From Caulobacter radicis (GTDB taxonomy: Bacteria > Pseudomonadota > Alphaproteobacteria > Caulobacterales > Caulobacteraceae): a DNA stretch of 64,000 nucleotides. Made by a program: the position numbers and the translations under genes. Under the pieces are notes generated by a model, which worked only from the letters and a program-made list of their open reading frames with translations, ran no database searches and had not been told where the DNA came from. Location of the stretch: the NCBI RefSeq assembly GCF_003094615.1, contig NZ_QDKO01000036.1, positions 1 to 64,000 on the forward strand. The letters are read 5' to 3'. Of the stretch, positions 59,801-64,000 are shown piece by piece. Position 1 is the stretch's first letter, and every line of letters begins with the position of its first letter.

Positions 59801-60186
59801 CCGCGAACGATGACGCCCGAGGGCTCGGCCGAGAAGTGGGTGGTGTCGCTGGTCGAGGCGTAGCGGTTGACGGTGACGCCCGGCACGCGCTGCAGGGCCT
59901 CGGCGACCGACTTGTCGGGGAACGAACCGATGTCGCTGGCGGTGATGGAGTCGACGATCGTGTCGGCGCTGCGCTTGATCTGCTGGGCCGACTTCAGCGC
60001 CGCGCGCTGGCCGGTGACGATCACCGCCTCCACCTGATTGTCGGCGATCACGTCCGACGGCGAGGCCTGCGAGGCGGCCGGAGCGGTCGACACCGTCTCC
60101 TGCGCCAGAGCCGGCGCCGCGGTCAGCAGGGCCGCGACCGAAGCGCAGCCCATCCATCCGGCCATGCGGATTCGCGTGGTTCTCAT
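56818..60186 (-). CDS. Large TonB-dependent receptor, halogenase locus
   Basis: A 1,122-aa receptor of the Xanthomonas/Caulobacter type. The signal peptide (CASVAALLTAAPALAQE) is followed by a TonB-box-like NQVEAVIVTGQRAALKSAQQ, a plug with SDIGSFPDKSVAEALQRVPG and VIVRGLSQVRSEFNGRD, and a barrel ending KRYLLTFRFKY. ATG 60186 has GGGAGGGG upstream, and earlier in-frame ATGs precede an Arg-rich leader. It heads an operon with three halogenase-family genes, and is divergent from a cupin-like gene. Receptors of this kind next to tryptophan-halogenase and cupin genes are a recurring pattern in glycan loci of Caulobacter and Xanthomonas, as I recall. Confidence 0.9.
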   Translation of the reverse strand: MRTTRIRMAGWMGCASVAALLTAAPALAQETVSTAPAASQASPSDVIADNQVEAVIVTGQRAALKSAQQIKRSADTIVDSITASDIGSFPDKSVAEALQRVPGVTVNRYASTSDTTHFSAEPSGVIVRGLSQVRSEFNGRDTFSANSSRGLSWGDVSPELMGGVDTYKNQTAELIEGGIAGTVDLKTRLPFDSAGRVIGITTSLNYGNLSEQVTPEVSAIYANRWATEIGEFGLMVNGAHSELNTISESSQFGRMGIFKDVTMFGGGTKYIPAWYRLAHTEFDRTRNGVAAAGQWRDNDQKFLATVQFNKSSYENIWHERSVQGSAFSLYNRGPHFQITNADANTYVLPAPGTTFKFDDEGNFESGIMTSPLGWVGNTTSANNDWAGYLIGQTSTGQPVIEPCYGWTGRTDCAPEQRGGELSATTRYNYNKQTTQDLGFNLKWDPTDRLRFNFDVQKVKAKLSNYDADVGLVSYANLNIDATGDHPIMTVLPGTNINYAPGGLANPNAWRFNNVNNHLERSEGDQFAARIDVQYDLGDGWLDSLKVGARHADREQTVRWSVYNWGGIANAWGCDQGGGGVNSTDYLWYNVDRTAPAANVNGDCAAGNPTTTFSGWDRNLPDVRSFNDIFGGDVLKTGMLTFASMDFVKDLEKFQKAFGYSNTGVGSSRWEAVCYRAGETNCFLPQEITDVSEKTNAAYFMLKFGGRDHTIGGFGISGNIGLRYVETQNESSGSLVHADFGKTDPRVCQPRGRPMGPDGLPIAGAYVPQSLWCYLSADDKAFTDGLASASTVRQKHHNVLPSFNLKIDLNDEWQLRLAASRAMSRPDIGYLKNYVQVNMAGPDMNNVNDPLWVKDSAGNITGANLRYTADSYNPYLKPMTADQIDISLEHYFAEVGSFSLAVFYKKFNDYIQYGGFNQDVTVNGVTRTVLTRGPVNGDGAKIRGAEAAYQRYFDFLPAPFDGLGIQANFTYVENKGITNSNLSNASGGGGSNTSGGGLSQADGAVQVDSLEGLSKYAYNLVGMYEKGRWAVRAAYNWRSKYLLTAMDCCLAFPIWQDDAGYLDASIRYRASDNLEISLQGSNLLNTESVLKQQVNDASAGGLLKDNAWNRTDKRYLLTFRFKY

Positions 60187-60504
60187 AGTCGTCCCCTCCC
60201 AAGGCCGCGCTCGCTCACGCAGCCCTTCAAGTGTCCGGAGCTTGCGCCCGGAGATGAGCGGTCGTGCCGCCGTTTGTGCGGGAAGGCTTGGCCAAGCGTC
60301 CTGGCGTCGCGCTTCCTCCCGTCGCGCCCGTCTCGACGCGGGCGCTTGATGTTTCATAACCGTAGCAAACGCCGGTACGCCAGCATTTTATAAAAATATT
60401 TTGTTTAATCTTTGAGCCTTGCCAACCGCTGTTGCCTGACGGACACAATCACCCTCCAGTACGCCCCGTTCGAAGGGTGACGACCTTCGAGGGGAGGCAG
60501 GCCG
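60187..60504. promoter_or_regulatory. 318-bp divergent gap, receptor / cupin-like
   Basis: An AT-rich core lies at 60385-60415 (ATTTTATAAAAATATTTTG) and is the probable promoter area for both directions. In the cupin-side leader TCGAAGG (60470-60476) and CCTTCGA (60484-60490) form a 7-bp hairpin just before the GGGGAGG ribosome-binding site, which could mask it. No FadR-type site is found here. Confidence 0.5.
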
Positions 60505-61524
60505 GTGAAGGCAATCTTCGAATCCAGGGCGACCTCGCCAGAGGCGCTGGGCGCCCTGACGACCACCGCCGAGCCGGTGGTGATCCGTGGTCTCGTATCC
60601 CATTGGCCGGTGGTCGCGGCGGGCCGCGCCGGCCATGAGTCGCTGTTCGACTACCTGTCGCGGTTCGACGCCGGCCAGTCGGTGGCCACCGTCTTCGCTC
60701 CAGCCGAGGCCGGAGGGCGGTTCTTCTACGCCGACGACCTGGCGAACATGAACTTTCGGGGCGGACGGGCCCGGCTGCGGAAGACCTTCGATTTCCTGGC
60801 GCAGCACGCCGACGACGCCGAGCAGACGGCGCTGGCCGCCCAGTCCGTGCCGGCCTGGAACGCCCTGCCCGGCTTCGCCGAGGAAAACCCCCTGCCCCTG
60901 CTCGGCCCCGAGGTCGAGCCGCGCGCCTGGATCGGCAATCGCGTCATCGTCGCCGCCCATCACGACCCGTTCGAGAACATCGCCTGCGTGGTCGCCGGCC
61001 GCCGCCGCTTCACCCTGTTCCCGCCCGACCAGGTGGAGAACCTCTACATGGGCCCGTTCGAGCGCACGCCGGCCGGGGCGACCATAAGCCTGGTCTCGCT
61101 GGAGGATCCCGACCTCGAGACCTTCCCCCGTTTCGCCCAGGCCCTGGAGGTCGCCCAGACCGCGGAACTGGAGCCGGGCGACGCGATCTATGTGCCGTAC
61201 CTGTGGTGGCACCACGTCCGCTCGCTGGAGACGGTCAACATGCTGGTGAACTACTGGTGGACCCCGCCCAACCAGGGACGCGGCCTGGCCCGCGACGCCT
61301 TCATGCACGCCATGCTGACCCTGCGCGCCCTGCCCCCGGCCCACCGCCAGGCCTGGAAGGCGATGTTCGACCACTACGTCTTCCGCACCGAAGGCGACGC
61401 CAACGAGCATCTGCCTGCGCAGGCGCGAGGAATCCTGGGCGATCTGGACGAAGGCGCGGCCCGGGAACTGCTGACCATCCTGTCGCGCGTGCTGGCCGAG
61501 TCCGCGGCCGCCAAGCGCAGCTAG
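60505..61524 (+). CDS. Cupin-like (JmjC-fold) domain protein
   Basis: A 339-aa cytoplasmic protein of the cupin_8 / JmjC-like group, a possible 2-oxoglutarate/Fe(II) oxygenase. Candidate metal ligands are His152 or His153 with Asp154 (AAHHDPFENI, an HxD-type motif) and a distal His236 or His237 (WWHHVRS). The strand pattern VVAGRRRFTLFPP and ELEPGDAIYVPYLWWHH is characteristic. The GTG start has GGGGAGG seven bases upstream. Such proteins repeatedly sit beside TonB receptors and tryptophan-halogenase-type genes in Caulobacter-like glycan loci, but the substrate is unknown. Its end overlaps the convergent GH5 gene by 4 bp. Confidence 0.82.
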   Translation: MKAIFESRATSPEALGALTTTAEPVVIRGLVSHWPVVAAGRAGHESLFDYLSRFDAGQSVATVFAPAEAGGRFFYADDLANMNFRGGRARLRKTFDFLAQHADDAEQTALAAQSVPAWNALPGFAEENPLPLLGPEVEPRAWIGNRVIVAAHHDPFENIACVVAGRRRFTLFPPDQVENLYMGPFERTPAGATISLVSLEDPDLETFPRFAQALEVAQTAELEPGDAIYVPYLWWHHVRSLETVNMLVNYWWTPPNQGRGLARDAFMHAMLTLRALPPAHRQAWKAMFDHYVFRTEGDANEHLPAQARGILGDLDEGAARELLTILSRVLAESAAAKRS

Positions 61525-62510
61525 CGGCAGCCGGTGAAGACACGCGAGCGCCGGCTGGTCTCGCGCACCCCGCCCGCCCCATCGAAGAAGCGCCTGCCCC
61601 ACGGCGTCAGCCGCCGTCCGTCTAAGCGCTCGACGAGATCGAGGTCGGCGACCTCGGGCGCGTTGCCCGACCACGACCAGCCCAGATAGCCCACGCCCAT
61701 GGCGCCGGAGAGACGGAAGATCGCCTCCTCGTCGACCGGCTGGCCGCGATGGTCGGGCCCGAACTCGCCGACGATCAGCGGCAGGCGCGCGGCCTCGAAG
61801 GCGCGCAGGTAACCCTCGACGGCCTTCTCCTCGCCGTAGGCCTCGTACATGTGGACGTCGAAGACGAGGTTATGCTGCGGATCGGCGGCGAACAGTTCCG
61901 CGGCCCGATCCCGCATGGTTCCAGAGCTGTCCTGGCCGTAGTCGTGGGCGTCGATCACCAGGCTGTGGCGCAGGCCCAGGGCGCGCAGGGCGACGATGGC
62001 CGTGCGATGAGCCTCCAGCCACTGCTGCGGCGAGGTCGTCCCCGCCGTGGGCTCGTTGCCGATGTTGACGAGGACATAGTCCTCCTGGCCGCGCAGGACC
62101 GGAGCGAGCCGCGTCCAGTAGGCCAGCGCTGCGCCGATGTGCGCCGCCTTCGGTTCGAGACCGTAGCCGGTGGTGTCGTGCACCTCGAGGATCACCACCT
62201 GCCCGGCGCGGCGAGCCTGGGCGATGATCCTGCGCACCGCGCGCGGCGAAGTGCGCCGCCAGCGTGTTCCGTCGCTCAGAACGACGCGAACCGTGTTGGA
62301 CCCCAGCTCCGCCGTTTCGCGGATTGCCTTGCCCGTGGCGCGCGGCTTCCAGGCGTGAGGCAGGTTGACCCCGCGCATGACGAAGACATCGCCGCAGGCG
62401 TCGATCAGGCGGCCGTCATGCACCGAGAAGCCGGCGAAGGCGGGCGTGGCGAGCAAGGCGAACGCCAGCCCAAGGCTTCCGGCCCATGTCCGCACGGCGT
62501 ACGCCCCCAT
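61521..62510 (-). CDS. Secreted GH5-family glycanase
   Basis: A 329-aa exported enzyme with a signal peptide (TWAGSLGLAFALLATPAFAG). The GH5 barrel has the acid/base Glu153 in VLVNIGNEPTAG and the nucleophile Glu249 in PLIVGEFGPDH, with the N-terminal GVNLPHAW, the conserved HDTTGYG and the DVHMYEAYG blocks. The arrangement is like bacterial mannanases/cellulases of GH5 (for example subfamily 8 mannanases). A substrate of beta-mannan or glucan is likely. ATG 62510 has GGGAGG upstream. An in-frame ATG at 62657 would add a long non-signal leader and is not used. It is convergent with the cupin-like gene and divergent from a ROK regulator. Confidence 0.82.
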   Translation of the reverse strand: MGAYAVRTWAGSLGLAFALLATPAFAGFSVHDGRLIDACGDVFVMRGVNLPHAWKPRATGKAIRETAELGSNTVRVVLSDGTRWRRTSPRAVRRIIAQARRAGQVVILEVHDTTGYGLEPKAAHIGAALAYWTRLAPVLRGQEDYVLVNIGNEPTAGTTSPQQWLEAHRTAIVALRALGLRHSLVIDAHDYGQDSSGTMRDRAAELFAADPQHNLVFDVHMYEAYGEEKAVEGYLRAFEAARLPLIVGEFGPDHRGQPVDEEAIFRLSGAMGVGYLGWSWSGNAPEVADLDLVERLDGRRLTPWGRRFFDGAGGVRETSRRSRVFTGCR

Positions 62511-62570
62511 CACTGCCTCCCTGCGCAGGGAAGCGACCCTGGCGATGGCGTTCGCCGCGCGCAAGGCATA

Positions 62571-62589
62571 AAAGAAAGCAATTTTCTTT
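62571..62589. promoter_or_regulatory. Candidate ROK-regulator operator
   Basis: AAAGAAA (62571-62577) and TTTCTTT (62583-62589) form 7-bp arms around GCAAT in the otherwise GC-rich gap between GH5 and the ROK regulator. ROK regulators such as NagC and Mlc use AT-rich palindromes, so this is a reasonable local site. It is inferred from position only. Confidence 0.4.
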
Positions 62590-62659
62590 ATTTCGCGCGA
62601 CACCGCACCGGTCGCCGACCTTTCGCGCGCCACGCCGCAGGTGCTAAGCCAGAGCACAG

Positions 62660-64000
<1,341 letters not shown>

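Overview
The window looks like a chromosomal stretch of an alphaproteobacterium of the Caulobacter type. This is inferred from very high GC with codon use to match, five TonB-dependent receptors longer than 800 residues (four of about 1,000-1,200), a ManD-type mannonate dehydratase, OhrR/Ohr, Tat-exported enzymes, and short palindromic intergenic repeats of the kind scattered through Caulobacter genomes. I see no tRNA, rRNA, CRISPR array, transposase or phage gene.

Left part (1-12.4 kb): the end of a C4-dicarboxylate transporter gene (dctA) is divergent from a dctB/dctD two-component pair. An alpha/beta hydrolase follows, then the peroxide-sensing pair ohrR/ohr with a multi-palindrome operator. 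Behind ohr comes a co-directional run of eight more genes: a DUF1097 membrane protein, a small secreted protein, two exported alpha/beta hydrolases, a thioredoxin-like protein lacking its second active-site Cys, an SDR, a flavin monooxygenase and a 49-aa ORF.

Middle part (12.4-40.5 kb): a plant-polysaccharide region with GH43, HU, D-mannonate dehydratase, a FadR-type GntR regulator, a TonB receptor behind a MerR-type promoter, a second TonB receptor, a GH2 beta-glucuronidase coupled to a polysaccharide deacetylase, a third TonB receptor, a pectate lyase, a fourth TonB receptor, and a coupled set of HU-like protein, GH3 and GH2. A recurring palindrome (consensus close to ATTGGTCWGACCAAT) lies between manD and the FadR-type regulator, upstream of two TonB receptors and the beta-glucuronidase, upstream of a candidate small RNA, and upstream of a distant GH35 gene. 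Together these suggest a glucuronoside regulon: receptors import, beta-glucuronidase releases glucuronate, and ManD acts on mannonate further down the same route.

Right part (40.5-64 kb): an ECF sigma / FecR / STN-domain TonB receptor cassette; a Tat-exported amine oxidase coupled to a periplasmic RidA and followed by a TonB receptor; a GH35 enzyme; a TonB receptor followed by three overlapping flavin-halogenase-family genes, the middle one having lost its catalytic and halide-site residues; a divergent cupin-like (JmjC-fold) gene; a GH5 enzyme; a ROK regulator; and the start of a DUF1244 gene. The general theme is TonB-dependent scavenging of plant glycans with matched hydrolases and several layers of local control.
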